Source of the DNA: Cyclobacteriaceae bacterium
Lineage (GTDB): Bacteria; Bacteroidota; Bacteroidia; Cytophagales; Cyclobacteriaceae
DNA length: 64,000 nt
Direction: 5' to 3'
NCBI GenBank assembly: GCA_020832305.1
Contig: JAFIEV010000017.1
Location: forward strand, 328,236-392,235
In this document: positions 17,168 through 27,662 of the stretch, piece after piece
Layout: each line of letters opens with the position of its first letter
Position numbering within the stretch: the first letter of the stretch is position 1
Position numbers and translations under genes: made by a program
Notes under the pieces: generated by a model
Seen by the model: only the letters and a program-made list of their open reading frames with translations
The model's database searches: none
What the model was told of the DNA's origin: nothing

Positions 17168-17200
17168 CAAAAATACATTGCTTTTGGTTAATCAAAAATA
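17168..17200 (-). promoter_or_regulatory. Two candidate -7 elements upstream of gcvH
   Basis: TATTTTTG occurs twice on the minus strand, at 17200-17193 and 17175-17168, which is 40 and 15 nt before the gcvH ATG. Either fits TAnnTTTG, but neither has a TTG at the proper distance. gcvH may therefore also be transcribed separately from sprA. Confidence 0.35.
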
Positions 17201-17237
17201 AAGAATTAAAAAATTACACATTTTGTGCAATGGCATA

Positions 17238-20200
17238 TTAATCTGCGAGGCTAAAGCGCAACTGAGCGCCAAAAGCTGTAGTGGCTCTCGGGAATGAGCT
17301 GGTAATAAATGGGGTATTCACATTGCGGTCGAAGTAAATGTTTACGTTTAATCGCTGACTTACCACATAACTTATCTGGGGTCTGAGTTGAAAATTGATA
17401 TTGCCATTGGTTACGGTAGCATCGTCATCTATTTTTCTTTGAACGGTTTTGGTATCGCGAATCATAAAGTTAAACTTAAAGGTAATATCATTTTCGAGGG
17501 TGATAACGCGACCCTGCGTCCGAAATGGAAGACGCATTTTTGCTTTGGTATATCCAATATCTACAGATACATCATTACTTGTAAGCTCAGTAACCTGAGC
17601 ATTGGAAATATTAAGCGCCATTTCTCTTCGGACTTTGTATTCAGCCCTGGTAGTAAGTGCTTTTTTGGTTCGGAAATTGATGCCAATCAGGGGATTAAAT
17701 TCTTCTTGTAACACCACCTGCCCAAACAGAAAAATTGGTATAAGTTCACCTTGTTCATTTAAAATTGAAGACTGTGGGAAATTTATCAAATTATTATTGA
17801 GTTCCAGTCCCTGATTATATTCCAGCGAATTATTGAAATTGGTAATTTGGAATGATGACCTATACCCATGTGTAAGGTTAAATTGCGCAAAAATATCCTG
17901 AAAACCCGGAAGTTTGTTGAGTCCTGCATAATCGGCCCGCCAGCCGGGTATGGGTATCCTGGGAAAAGGAGAAATATTGGCAGTTTGGGCATCTCTTCCT
18001 GCATATGCATTGATAAATGCCGGTACCAGTACATCCTGTGACCTTTCAGAATACTCCCCGAATCCATTTTCGGCATCAAGCCGGTTTTTGATGATGGTAA
18101 GGTTTTGTTCAAACTGATTAAAAGTTGAAGAATTATCTTCACTGTTTCTTCGCAATGAAGTGCGTATCATACTAAATGTAATGTTATAGGTGCCCGTTCT
18201 GGAGGGGCTCAGGCCTACATATTGAGCCCCTTCGGGCAATCGGTCTACCCTGAAAAGTTCTTCATAATTGCCCATAGCGCTTTTTCTTGCGTCTAATTGA
18301 ATTTTCAGATCGTTAAATGGTTCAATAGATGCCCTCAACGTGAGGTCATATTGCCGCATTTGTGTAAAGGGTGTGGTAAGCAGCGTATCATAAACCAACC
18401 AACTATTGGCAGCGGCCATTTGCCGTATTCCTGGGTCCTGGCTTCCCATCAGAAAACGCCAACTAGGGGAGGACCATTCGTCATTCATGCCAAAAAGAAA
18501 AGGCTGAGGTGTAAAGCCTGGTAGCATGGTTCCATCACGCACAGTAAAGTTTGCATTCACATTTCGTATACCCATCAAGGCCCTGATAATGCCCTTTAGT
18601 GCTTTATTTTCTTTTTGCTTTATGGTGTCTTCAGCCGCTTGCTGCTGGGCCTGGGGTCTTGCAGTTGGTTGTGGTCTTGAGGTGGAAACCGGTGCACCTG
18701 GTCTACGTCTGGGCGGGGTGTTGATTTTTTGCAGATACTTGCTTTTGTTGTACAATTTCACAAAATCAATTTTACCTGTGAGTCCTATATCACGATTGTT
18801 TTGAGCAATATTTCCAAGAATTTTTTGCTGGTTCAGGGAATCTATGGGAGAAAAGGCACCTGCATTCCAGGTATAACCTACTGCATATCGCACATCTGCG
18901 CCTAAAAAGTCGGTTAATGGAATCTTATCAAGTGGTAAACGATAATTTATGCCCAGGTTTTGATTGAAGTTTCTCATACGCCCAAGGCCTTTAACCCTTT
19001 CCCAGATTTCCTGTCTTTGTTGTTCGGTGGTAATGTCTCCATCGGGCTCATCTATTATGGCGAGCGTACGGGCATTATAATCCAGGCCAATATTTTTTGT
19101 AAGGTTCCACCTCAACCCGTACATTCGATTAAAGGTAAAGTACTTCTCCCACATGGGTGCGATACCTATGGTGGTGAGATCGGCATTCCTGAGTTGTGTC
19201 CTGGCAAAACGTCTGTCGAGATCTGTGCGAAAACTCAGATTGCTTGGCAAGGGAGAAAAATTGAAATCCTTGATCAGCTGAAGGTATTTACCGTTCAACC
19301 CTTCCGAGTTTTTTAAAGGGGCAATGTTTTTATCTTCGATGTTGTAGTTGTATGCCACCGAGCCACGGTAGGTATTCAGCAAGTAAGAGTCTGTGTTTAT
19401 ATTGCTTTGACGTACCTCGCTAAAGGCATAGGTAAAAGAAAAATTTTCTATATCCCACAGGTTATTTCTAGCTTCCGGATTGGTCTTTACCTTTCTCACA
19501 TTTGTAAAATTGAAACTTCGTCGCATCATACGGTCCTGCACTTTTCTGCGGTAATCGTTTCTCTGTTCTTCTGTATCGAAAGCAAGCAGCGAAGCCTCAA
19601 GCCGTATATCGGGGTCAAGGGGATCAAATCGGGGAGTTACTATTCGGTTTTCATAGCCTACAAATAGGGGAATTTTTATTCCTGCTCTTTCCGGTATAAA
19701 CTTATCGAGGTTTATATTGGCAGAAACATCGTATTCCAGTATTTCTTCCCGGGTTCTTTCTGAAATTCTCGATTGAATACCACCAAAACCAAAGGTGGTG
19801 TATCGTGTTGAGGCACTGATCACAGCAAAATCGGCCAGTTTTGCATTTAGAAAAGCATTGGCGGCCCATCCTGCCTCGCGGTCAAAGTCAGTTACGCGTA
19901 ACTCGTTGGCCCAGACAGTTACCGATTTGGGTTGTTCATCGGGGCTGTTGGGATTGCGGATACCAATCATGATGGTTTGAACGGCACTTACTTCGGGTCT
20001 TCCTTCTACAGTTATTATATGACCATTTGCCAGGGTGTCTGAGTAGGGGAGGTCAATGCTGATTCCCTGAATGTTTCGCCTTGTTTTTAAGGTATAAAGA
20101 TCTTCGAGCTTTATATCTATTTCATTTTCCTGCGGCCAGATTTCTTCTGCGCTGATTGCACCGTGGCGGGTAATTTTCAAGGGGACTTCAACTTCGTAGT

Positions 20201-23200
20201 AGTTTTCGAGGAAGTCGGTCCCAAATCTTATAAAAGCCGAAACATCTCCGTCCTGAAGTGGCATGCCATTTTCCTGTGCGTGTAAAAACATTTTAATCCG
20301 ACCATAATTGATAAGGTCGAGATTGAAATTTTTAAAAACCGCCCTGGCATCTTTGTCACGCAGGTTATCAATGGTAAGCCGCAATGATTGTTCATTGAGC
20401 CGTCTTCTTACCGGTGAGGTATTATCGAGATCCCGGATAATGCCTGGAGGTTCGATATAGGGAATTTTTCCATCTGAAGGAGAGCCATTTTCTTCAATAT
20501 TTACAACATCTACTACAAAATTGGGTTCGTAGGGTTCTGGTTGTTCAAACAAACCTCTTTGATACAGGTTGCCTTCAAATTTACGCCATTGTGAGCCCAC
20601 CATTTGAAAGTTGGCCATTCGTAAAACAACCGGCTGGGCAAAGTCAGTAAGGTACATACGCACAAAGCGAATGGATTTAAAACCTGAAATATTTCCCTGG
20701 GTACGGGTAGGTCGTCGTATAGGAATCCTGAAAAGATACCAGTTAACTTCATCACCTGCCACGGTATTGGTTACCCTGTCAACAATGTTATTACGACCAA
20801 TCTGCAGGTTTCCTGGTCTTAGATCAAGTTCGTATTCGTAATACTCTTCAAGGTCGCTTATGGTATTATCCCGGTTGAGGTCTTCGTTATCTGGATAGTT
20901 TGAACCGGCCTGGGCAATACTCTGCCCGCTTATAACCGGTGTATTGCCTTCTGTATTATTAAAATCCTTATATCGCTCAACAATTTTCATGTTTTGCTGA
21001 TCCAGTTCATTTCCCAGGTAAAAACGAAAATTATCGGCAGAGACATCATTTAGAATCACTTCTCTGGCATTGGGAGAGATGTTAAGTTGATCTACGAAAT
21101 CGCTGTAAAAAGAAGCTTCTTCATCGTTTCTAACGCCGTCGAGCCCGATATCCTGAAAAGCCCGAGCCTGAGGGGAATCACTAAAGCCATTGGCCAGGTA
21201 CTGGTTTCTCGGGGCTCTTCCCCAGGCAGTTGTAACGGCCCTGCTGGTATCTCCATCAGGAGGCAATCCGTTTTCAAAAAAATGTCGGTTATCTTTAATT
21301 ACATCTTCAGAAACACTACCAAGGTTGAAATATAATTTACCTCCGGTAGAGTTAACCGTGTTTTCAAGGCCGTCGAATATCCTTCCAAATTCTGAATTGA
21401 TAAAGGGGTCCATCATCCAGAATTCGATGTATTCAATGTTGTTTCGATCGAAGTCAACATCAGAGGTAATAGCACGTGTAACACCTCCCCAATTGTTTCG
21501 CGGTTCTTTAAGCAGAGGTACTCCGTCACGATCAATAAGGTCTGGGTTGTAGTTAAATGAGCCTCTTTCAGATGGAAAATATGCCAGGTCGAAAATACGC
21601 ATATAAGTTTCTACTACTTGTTCGTCCCGGTTTTTGAGTATTTCCCGTGGTGCAATACCTCTGCCATAGTGATAATTAAAGCGGTCATCATCATCGATAT
21701 TAGCAGGTATATTTTGCCCGATTGTTCGATAAAATATCGGATCAACAATATACCAGGCTAGTTTTGCGCGTTTATATCCAAATTCCAGGTTATTGCTCAC
21801 ATTAGCACCTCCTGTAAAACGCTGGTCGGCTGTTACCGGGGTGGAGGCGAGTCTCCAGTTGTTCCAGTTATTACCCAGGTTAAAAGGAATGGCTGAAGCT
21901 TCAAAATCATCGATATAGCTGGCGCCTTCACCTTGTACCCGGTTTGATGTACCCGGCAAAAGCTGTGCAAACTCAGCATTAAAACTTACGGCTGAGGGTT
22001 CTTTGGTTTGGATTAGGGGTATAGCATCTACCATTCTGGTCAGCAACCTCGATTCGCTTTGATAACTGATGTCAAAACCATACTTCATATTCCGGGTAGG
22101 TTCATCGCCTATGCTGATTCTCGAGATTAATGGTCTTTCATTGTGATATAAAAAGGTGCCTCCGATATTGAAATTTTCAGAAATGCGATAATCTAGCCTT
22201 GTACCCAGTAAGCTTCGGGTCTGGAAATTAAACAAATCTGCTTTTTCGTATTGAACCCTGATGGGCCTGCCGGAGTTAAGTACTGATTCATTCAATATGG
22301 TTACCCGGCCCATGGTATAATCAACCCTGTAGTCAACGCCTTCTACCAAGGGCTGGTTGCCAGCGGTAACGACCACCGAGCCCGGAGATATATTTATGCC
22401 TGGTAAGGCGATTTCTGAGGAGGAACCTCCCTGCATTCTACCCTCTATAAAAAATTTATTCCGCGTCATCTCAAGTTCAGCATCAGCCTTAGTGGTGCGG
22501 TATAGGGTGTCGTATACGTATTTATTGATAAATTGTGCCTCGGTTTCAGGGTCAAATTGCCTTCTCAGATGGCTGCCAAAAGGCTCAAGGACAGGAAAAA
22601 TCACTGTACCGGTTTCTGGTAAAATGGTAACACCTTCCACGAAGTCAAAATTTCCATCTTTCTGGGGGTCACCATTTATATTAAGGCGATCAAGCCCCAT
22701 AACTTCCACCAGAGGAACATCTCTTATGCGCCTGCCTTCATGTAAGCTGGGATTGTCGATACCTGTTCTGTCGTCGCGGTAAATGATTCGGAGTTGAAAG
22801 CCTTCGCGGGATACCTGGCTGGCATTGAGGTTGTAAATGTTTTTCATCATAAGATCCCAGGAAGGAACGCGGGTGTCTATCTTGGTGGGTCTTAACATTT
22901 TAAGGAAGATAACATCACTTTCTCTTCTGCCCTGGTAATCGGTTTGTAACTCGCCAACTTTAAAATTTCTACCCTGATAGCTGTATTCAAAAGCGACTGC
23001 CAAGGCTTCATCATTCTGCAGCCTTCTTACGAGAGATACAACACCCAATTGTCGGTTGACTATATACTCTCTTTCATCAAGTTTCCTGGCAGAGGTGATT
23101 ACTTCATAATCAGTTGCCTTTTCAAAGTTAAAGCTCTGGCTCAGAATATCATTGACGAGATCGAGATTGCGCAAACCCGGATTTGCATTTAATTCTCTAA

Positions 23201-24464
23201 ACAGATCATTGGCATTGTTAGCAGCCGGGCTGGAGGGATCTCCTTCACCTACCCTGGGATTACCACGTCGATAAATTCTTCTGCCTTCACCCAGATCCAT
23301 AAAAGCGGCAAAATTTCGAAGGGTTTGCGTGTTGTTCTGACGATTGATTACATAAACTTCTACCCTGGTGACGTTAACGCCTGATAATATCTGTGGGATA
23401 TTTCTCAGCCAGCTCTCGTAATTATCTCTGAAAAAATGCGCAAGAAAAAAGTGCCTGTTTTCATCGTAATTTGATCCTCTTAACTCAAATGGTCTTCCCT
23501 GGCCACCATCTAGGCCTGTATTAACTTCAACAAAATCGTTGGTACCTCTTTGAGTGGATGCAACAGCAGTAACCCAAAGTTTACCAAAACGCAACTGGGT
23601 TTTTACACCAAAGAGATTCTGCGCGCCGGACATCAGGCTGTTGTTGATGGGCAGACTTACATTACCAATTTCAATTTTTTGAATAATTTCTTCTTCAAAA
23701 CCCGTGTATTCTACTTTGAGATTATTTTGAAAGTCAAAGGAGTTATTATTGTCAAAATTTGAAGTTATGGCAAGTTTTTCTCCGATTTTACCAACTACAT
23801 TCATACTGATTTGCTGGTCAAATTCAAAACCTCCGTTCCGCTGTTGTCTGATAGGTATAGATGGGTTTTGAATTCTTTGCCAGCGACCACCGAAATCGAG
23901 GGTAACAAAACCATTAGGTCTGATATCGACGAAACTCCCTCCGAATATTCTATCGAAAGTAGGACTCATATAGATAGGAGGGATCAGGCGCTTTCCACTT
24001 ACTGCGCTTTCACCGTCGAGACCGGCTGACCGTTCTCTCCAATAATCTTTTCGCATGCGCGCATCATAGATTTCATCGAATTCTGAAAAACTCATGCGTG
24101 CCGGGGGGCGATAATTCAAGCTGCCAATGCGCTCGTATATATTATAATTGGTGGCAGTATCGATTTCAACGTCAAGTTTGAAATTGTTTTCGTCTTTCAA
24201 AAAAAGCGGTGAGGAACTTGGTCTGTATATGAATGGGTCTCCATATCGGTCTTCCTGTTCGTATGTAGGTCTGCGGGTTGGGGTGTATGGAGTATCGGGA
24301 ATAGAGTCTGGTCCAAATAAACTACTGTTTTGCGGAATCTGCAGGTCGTCGACGGAAAAAAAATATCTTTGGTTTTCCAGCCCGGAAAACGCTGATAAGG
24401 CCAGGGCGATACTTGCAACACCTGTTAAAAAACCCGATATCTTTAATATTTTAGATTCAACCAA
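17238..24464 (-). CDS. sprA: T9SS outer-membrane translocon protein SprA (Sov)
   Basis: A giant 2408-residue protein, the expected size for SprA, the large beta-barrel that forms the type IX secretion channel. It starts with an uncleaved or Sec-type hydrophobic segment ('ISGFLTGVASIALALSAFSG'). SprA-typical stretches include 'FGGSFVDIRPNGFVTLDFGG', 'EYTGFEEEIIQKIEIGNVSL', 'YIDDFEASAIPFNLG' and the long run of amphipathic strands to the end ('TTAFGAQLRFSLAD'). A Pro/Arg/Gln-rich insert lies near residues 1910-1945. It is the last gene of the ruvA cluster (15 nt gap), the arrangement usual in gliding Bacteroidota. It acts with PorT and others to export CTD-bearing proteins such as those at 40350 and 58459. 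Confidence 0.96.
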   Translation of the reverse strand: MVESKILKISGFLTGVASIALALSAFSGLENQRYFFSVDDLQIPQNSSLFGPDSIPDTPYTPTRRPTYEQEDRYGDPFIYRPSSSPLFLKDENNFKLDVEIDTATNYNIYERIGSLNYRPPARMSFSEFDEIYDARMRKDYWRERSAGLDGESAVSGKRLIPPIYMSPTFDRIFGGSFVDIRPNGFVTLDFGGRWQRIQNPSIPIRQQRNGGFEFDQQISMNVVGKIGEKLAITSNFDNNNSFDFQNNLKVEYTGFEEEIIQKIEIGNVSLPINNSLMSGAQNLFGVKTQLRFGKLWVTAVASTQRGTNDFVEVNTGLDGGQGRPFELRGSNYDENRHFFLAHFFRDNYESWLRNIPQILSGVNVTRVEVYVINRQNNTQTLRNFAAFMDLGEGRRIYRRGNPRVGEGDPSSPAANNANDLFRELNANPGLRNLDLVNDILSQSFNFEKATDYEVITSARKLDEREYIVNRQLGVVSLVRRLQNDEALAVAFEYSYQGRNFKVGELQTDYQGRRESDVIFLKMLRPTKIDTRVPSWDLMMKNIYNLNASQVSREGFQLRIIYRDDRTGIDNPSLHEGRRIRDVPLVEVMGLDRLNINGDPQKDGNFDFVEGVTILPETGTVIFPVLEPFGSHLRRQFDPETEAQFINKYVYDTLYRTTKADAELEMTRNKFFIEGRMQGGSSSEIALPGINISPGSVVVTAGNQPLVEGVDYRVDYTMGRVTILNESVLNSGRPIRVQYEKADLFNFQTRSLLGTRLDYRISENFNIGGTFLYHNERPLISRISIGDEPTRNMKYGFDISYQSESRLLTRMVDAIPLIQTKEPSAVSFNAEFAQLLPGTSNRVQGEGASYIDDFEASAIPFNLGNNWNNWRLASTPVTADQRFTGGANVSNNLEFGYKRAKLAWYIVDPIFYRTIGQNIPANIDDDDRFNYHYGRGIAPREILKNRDEQVVETYMRIFDLAYFPSERGSFNYNPDLIDRDGVPLLKEPRNNWGGVTRAITSDVDFDRNNIEYIEFWMMDPFINSEFGRIFDGLENTVNSTGGKLYFNLGSVSEDVIKDNRHFFENGLPPDGDTSRAVTTAWGRAPRNQYLANGFSDSPQARAFQDIGLDGVRNDEEASFYSDFVDQLNISPNAREVILNDVSADNFRFYLGNELDQQNMKIVERYKDFNNTEGNTPVISGQSIAQAGSNYPDNEDLNRDNTISDLEEYYEYELDLRPGNLQIGRNNIVDRVTNTVAGDEVNWYLFRIPIRRPTRTQGNISGFKSIRFVRMYLTDFAQPVVLRMANFQMVGSQWRKFEGNLYQRGLFEQPEPYEPNFVVDVVNIEENGSPSDGKIPYIEPPGIIRDLDNTSPVRRRLNEQSLRLTIDNLRDKDARAVFKNFNLDLINYGRIKMFLHAQENGMPLQDGDVSAFIRFGTDFLENYYEVEVPLKITRHGAISAEEIWPQENEIDIKLEDLYTLKTRRNIQGISIDLPYSDTLANGHIITVEGRPEVSAVQTIMIGIRNPNSPDEQPKSVTVWANELRVTDFDREAGWAANAFLNAKLADFAVISASTRYTTFGFGGIQSRISERTREEILEYDVSANINLDKFIPERAGIKIPLFVGYENRIVTPRFDPLDPDIRLEASLLAFDTEEQRNDYRRKVQDRMMRRSFNFTNVRKVKTNPEARNNLWDIENFSFTYAFSEVRQSNINTDSYLLNTYRGSVAYNYNIEDKNIAPLKNSEGLNGKYLQLIKDFNFSPLPSNLSFRTDLDRRFARTQLRNADLTTIGIAPMWEKYFTFNRMYGLRWNLTKNIGLDYNARTLAIIDEPDGDITTEQQRQEIWERVKGLGRMRNFNQNLGINYRLPLDKIPLTDFLGADVRYAVGYTWNAGAFSPIDSLNQQKILGNIAQNNRDIGLTGKIDFVKLYNKSKYLQKINTPPRRRPGAPVSTSRPQPTARPQAQQQAAEDTIKQKENKALKGIIRALMGIRNVNANFTVRDGTMLPGFTPQPFLFGMNDEWSSPSWRFLMGSQDPGIRQMAAANSWLVYDTLLTTPFTQMRQYDLTLRASIEPFNDLKIQLDARKSAMGNYEELFRVDRLPEGAQYVGLSPSRTGTYNITFSMIRTSLRRNSEDNSSTFNQFEQNLTIIKNRLDAENGFGEYSERSQDVLVPAFINAYAGRDAQTANISPFPRIPIPGWRADYAGLNKLPGFQDIFAQFNLTHGYRSSFQITNFNNSLEYNQGLELNNNLINFPQSSILNEQGELIPIFLFGQVVLQEEFNPLIGINFRTKKALTTRAEYKVRREMALNISNAQVTELTSNDVSVDIGYTKAKMRLPFRTQGRVITLENDITFKFNFMIRDTKTVQRKIDDDATVTNGNINFQLRPQISYVVSQRLNVNIYFDRNVNTPFITSSFPRATTAFGAQLRFSLAD

Positions 24465-24479
24465 AACACAATTAAGCTT

Positions 24480-25073
24480 TTATGCCCGCTTTAAAGCCAG
24501 TTTAATCAATTCTTCCAAAGTAATATGATTGGCCGCACTTTTTAAAATCAAGTCCAGGCTTTTTTCAGCTTGTGCTTTATTGATCCCCAAAGTGGTAAGC
24601 GCAGTTAATGCTTCATTTCGCAATGTTCTCATGTTACCACCTTTTTCCGTATCTACCGCCCCGAACATACCTTCTTTCTTCAATTTGTCTTTAAGTTCAA
24701 GGATTATTCTTTGTGCGGTTTTAGCACCTATACCTTTTACAGATTGTATGGTATTAACATCTTCTGATACTATGGCCGTTTTGATTTCATCAGCAGTAAG
24801 AGAAGAAGTAACCATCAGGCCGGTACCTGGCCCAACGCCCGAAACTGAAATTAATTGCAGAAAAAGAGATTTTTCAGCAGGTTTTGAAAAGCCGTATAAT
24901 GTGTGGGCATCCTCTTTAACATGTAACCATGTGTGTAACTTGCATTTTTCCAGCTCTTTAATATCGGCATAGGTATTGAGGGAAATACGGATTTCATACC
25001 CCAGTCCATTTATATCCAGTACCGCAAATGTCGGTTCTGCATAGACAATTCTTCCTTCAATGTAAGCGATCAT
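24480..25073 (-). CDS. ruvA: Holliday junction DNA helicase subunit RuvA
   Basis: A 197-residue junction-binding subunit that guides RuvB branch migration in recombinational repair. The N-terminal OB domain begins 'MIAYIEGRIVY', and two helix-hairpin-helix motifs are visible ('ISVSGVGPGTGLMV' and 'VKGIGAKTAQRIILELKDKL'). A C-terminal domain III contacts RuvB ('LTTLGINKAQAEKSL'). Length is normal. It lies 15 nt upstream of sprA and 12 nt after the DUF4837 gene, within the leftward operon. Confidence 0.96.
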   Translation of the reverse strand: MIAYIEGRIVYAEPTFAVLDINGLGYEIRISLNTYADIKELEKCKLHTWLHVKEDAHTLYGFSKPAEKSLFLQLISVSGVGPGTGLMVTSSLTADEIKTAIVSEDVNTIQSVKGIGAKTAQRIILELKDKLKKEGMFGAVDTEKGGNMRTLRNEALTALTTLGINKAQAEKSLDLILKSAANHITLEELIKLALKRA

Positions 25074-25085
25074 GTAAAGAATTTA

Positions 25086-26180
25086 TCAGCTTTGTATTTC
25101 CGAACTTGTTTTAAAGGTTTTTAAAATAACCTCTAATTCTCTCATATATTCACGTTGATCTTTTCCGGGGCTGTATAAAAAGCCCTCTATATAGTATAAT
25201 CTTCTTGCTGCTTCATCAACCAGGGTATAGCTAAGAAATGGTCCACCCATCGAGAGATTATTGGTTCTCCACAATGCTCTGGTTTCTATTGCAAATTTTC
25301 CGTTAAAATTGATTTCACGACTGGCAACCTCAAAATTTTTAACCTCGGTGATCATAAAGGAATTGAGGTTATCAGGATCGCCATATATAAATCTTTTCGC
25401 AATATCATTTCTCATTTTGATGATATTTTCACGTGAGAACTGATCAGACGACGTATAATCTGTGTAATGAATATAAATATTGCGGTCTACTTCTCTTGTA
25501 AAGTGTCTGAGCCAGATAAAATCTGTTTCTTGAATGGCAATTTCATAAGCATTGGGTACGAGTAAAGAAGCATTGAATTCCTGTTCAATTACAGAGGTAA
25601 TACCACTGCGCTGTCTTACACTGTATAGGCTTTGAAACATTCGCCTGTTTTCTATTTCATCAAAATGACTTTGGAGCTTAGATCTGTTTTTTATGATGTT
25701 TTCAATAAGTACATCCTCTGTTTTACCAAAAAGGTGCAAAATTTCCTGTCCCCTTGCAAAGTCATCCTGCTTGGCAAGCATGTACAGCTTAGGATCTTTT
25801 TCTATGGATTCTATAGATTCTTTAGTGAAATAACCTTTGAGACGCCGGTTTGCAAGACTATTGTCATCCAGTACCGTAACAAAAATGATATTTTTAGCAC
25901 TTTGAAGTACAGTGTTAAATCTCAAAGGATTAATATAGAGTAGTTTAAACCGGGCCTCTTCTCTGGGCAAACCAGGCATTTCTGATTTGAAAGTTTGACG
26001 GAGCTCGAAACCAAGGGCACCTGCATATAGCGCAGAATCCATAACCAGCAGAATTTCTCCTGCGGCACCTTTGGCAGAAGGGAGATTATCACTTTTATCC
26101 TTCTGTATAATGCCGTTACAGGCACCTAAGAATGTTGTTAAGAATATTAGTCCAACCAATCCTGATGCAAAACTTTTCAT
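25086..26180 (-). CDS. DUF4837 family lipoprotein
   Basis: A 364-residue protein with a lipoprotein signal (lipobox FLGAC, Cys ~21). It matches the DUF4837 family of Bacteroidota: 'AAGEILLVMDSALYAGALG', 'EARFKLLYINPLRFNTVLQS', 'NIIFVTVLDD', 'ETDFIWLRHFTREVDRNIYI' and a C-terminal 'GGPFLSYTLVDEAARRLYYI'. The function is unknown. It is probably anchored in the outer or inner membrane facing the periplasm. It lies between the lytic transglycosylase and ruvA in one gene string. Confidence 0.85.
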   Translation of the reverse strand: MKSFASGLVGLIFLTTFLGACNGIIQKDKSDNLPSAKGAAGEILLVMDSALYAGALGFELRQTFKSEMPGLPREEARFKLLYINPLRFNTVLQSAKNIIFVTVLDDNSLANRRLKGYFTKESIESIEKDPKLYMLAKQDDFARGQEILHLFGKTEDVLIENIIKNRSKLQSHFDEIENRRMFQSLYSVRQRSGITSVIEQEFNASLLVPNAYEIAIQETDFIWLRHFTREVDRNIYIHYTDYTSSDQFSRENIIKMRNDIAKRFIYGDPDNLNSFMITEVKNFEVASREINFNGKFAIETRALWRTNNLSMGGPFLSYTLVDEAARRLYYIEGFLYSPGKDQREYMRELEVILKTFKTSSEIQS

Positions 26181-26246
26181 TGTTAATGGTATTTTAAATT
26201 GAGATAAAGTACAAAAACGAATCGAAAACCTGCAATAGCATGCAAA

Positions 26247-27659
26247 CTATCCTATAATTAATTTTTGGCCAGGCTTTATATTATTATTGTCCAGTTTATT
26301 GAGTTCTTTAATTTTTTCTATGGAAAGGTTGTCATATTGTCTTGAGATATTCCATAGTGTATCTCCAGGTTGTACTATATGAATTTTTTTACCTTCAACG
26401 ATAAGTGGAGCTACCTGTGGTTGAGGTTTCAATCGCGAGGCCTGGTTTTCGGTCACCCACACATTTAGCTTTTGACCTACCCTTATTATGTTGCCATTTA
26501 GGTTATTCCATTCTCTTAAATCGGCAATATTTACGCTGTAATTTTGTGCTATTGAACCCAGTACATCACCACTTTTTACAGTGTGTACAATTCTTTCTCT
26601 TCCTTGAATACTGCCAGCGGACTGACTGGCCAATTGTTCATATTTCTGATGACCTTGTTTTCCGGCAGAATCAAGTATTATTTGCCGGTTTTCAGCCAGT
26701 AATTCTGCAACGTCAGTAGGTACCCGAATAATATGGGTTCTCTTATTGCCGGGTACAGCACCATTTTTTATTTGCGGATTGAGTATTTCAAGATCTTCTT
26801 TACAAATATTGAGCTGCTCAGCAAGCCCTGAGAAATTAATAAATTGTTTGACGTGAAGGGTATCCGAGGCAATATCAAACATAAAATCTTGCGGGTCAAC
26901 ATATAAATTATGCTCTTCAGCAAAGTTCATTACATAGGTGATGGCTACAAACTGAGGCAGATAGGAGCGGGTTTCTCTTGGAAGATAGTTGTAGATTTCC
27001 CAAAATGTTTTTTTCCCTGAGCGCTTCATGGCTTTTTTTACATTGCCGGGCCCGCAGTTGTAAGCAGCCAAAGCCAGTTCCCAATCGTGAAACATACCAT
27101 ACAAAAATTTAAGATACCGGCAAGCAGCCTCTGTAGATTTGTAAGGATCCATGCGCTCATCAACGTACCAGTCCTGCTGTAGGCCATAGAGCCTGCCGGT
27201 TGCCGGCATAAACTGCCACAAGCCAACAGCTCCCATCCTTGACCTTGCATTAACTTTAAACCCAGATTCTATGATGGAGAGGTATTTTATTTCTTCAGGC
27301 ACATCGTAATTGGCAAAAACTGATTCAAAAATGGGAAAGTATACATTTTTTCGGGCGATCATAGTTTTTGTATAAGCCCTGTTTTTAATTGTAAAGTAGT
27401 CGACAAAGGTTTTTACACGACTGTTGAAATGCAGCGGAATGGAAGATTCAATGGAGGTGATTCTCCTTTCCATTTCTTCGTAGCTTACGTCGGGAACATA
27501 TTCATATTCGCTGACAGAAAAAATTATTAGTCCATCATCAATGGCATCTTCTTCCTCAAAATTGTTGTCCTCGTAGCCTTGGGCTACCACCACTGCCATT
27601 GATACAAGACAACATAAAAAGGAAATCAACATCCGCATGTACAGAGATCTTCTGATCAT
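26247..27659 (-). CDS. mltD: LysM-containing lytic transglycosylase (MltD-like)
   Basis: A 470-residue cell-wall enzyme that cuts peptidoglycan glycan strands. A signal peptide ('LISFLCCLVSMAVVVAQG') is followed by an SLT domain (residues ~105-250) with the catalytic Glu in 'IIESGFKVNARSRMGAVGLW', 'QFMPATGRLYGL' and 'AYNCGPGNVKKAM'. A degenerate LysM-like stretch follows, then two clear LysM domains ('HTVKSGDVLGSIAQNYSVN' and 'HIVQPGDTLWNISRQY') at the C-terminus for wall binding. It starts 3 nt after the gatA stop and belongs to the same transcript. Confidence 0.92.
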   Translation of the reverse strand: MIRRSLYMRMLISFLCCLVSMAVVVAQGYEDNNFEEEDAIDDGLIIFSVSEYEYVPDVSYEEMERRITSIESSIPLHFNSRVKTFVDYFTIKNRAYTKTMIARKNVYFPIFESVFANYDVPEEIKYLSIIESGFKVNARSRMGAVGLWQFMPATGRLYGLQQDWYVDERMDPYKSTEAACRYLKFLYGMFHDWELALAAYNCGPGNVKKAMKRSGKKTFWEIYNYLPRETRSYLPQFVAITYVMNFAEEHNLYVDPQDFMFDIASDTLHVKQFINFSGLAEQLNICKEDLEILNPQIKNGAVPGNKRTHIIRVPTDVAELLAENRQIILDSAGKQGHQKYEQLASQSAGSIQGRERIVHTVKSGDVLGSIAQNYSVNIADLREWNNLNGNIIRVGQKLNVWVTENQASRLKPQPQVAPLIVEGKKIHIVQPGDTLWNISRQYDNLSIEKIKELNKLDNNNIKPGQKLIIG

Positions 27660-27662
27660 AAC

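Noticed and set aside
17238..24464. The Pro/Arg/Gln-rich stretch in SprA as a sign of a fusion or frameshift
   Set aside because: The frame is continuous on both sides and low-complexity inserts of this kind are ordinary in SprA proteins.
17388..24528. Many 60-140 residue frames antisense to or out of frame with sprA
   Set aside because: They lie wholly within the continuous 2408-codon sprA frame; their composition is that of shadow frames.
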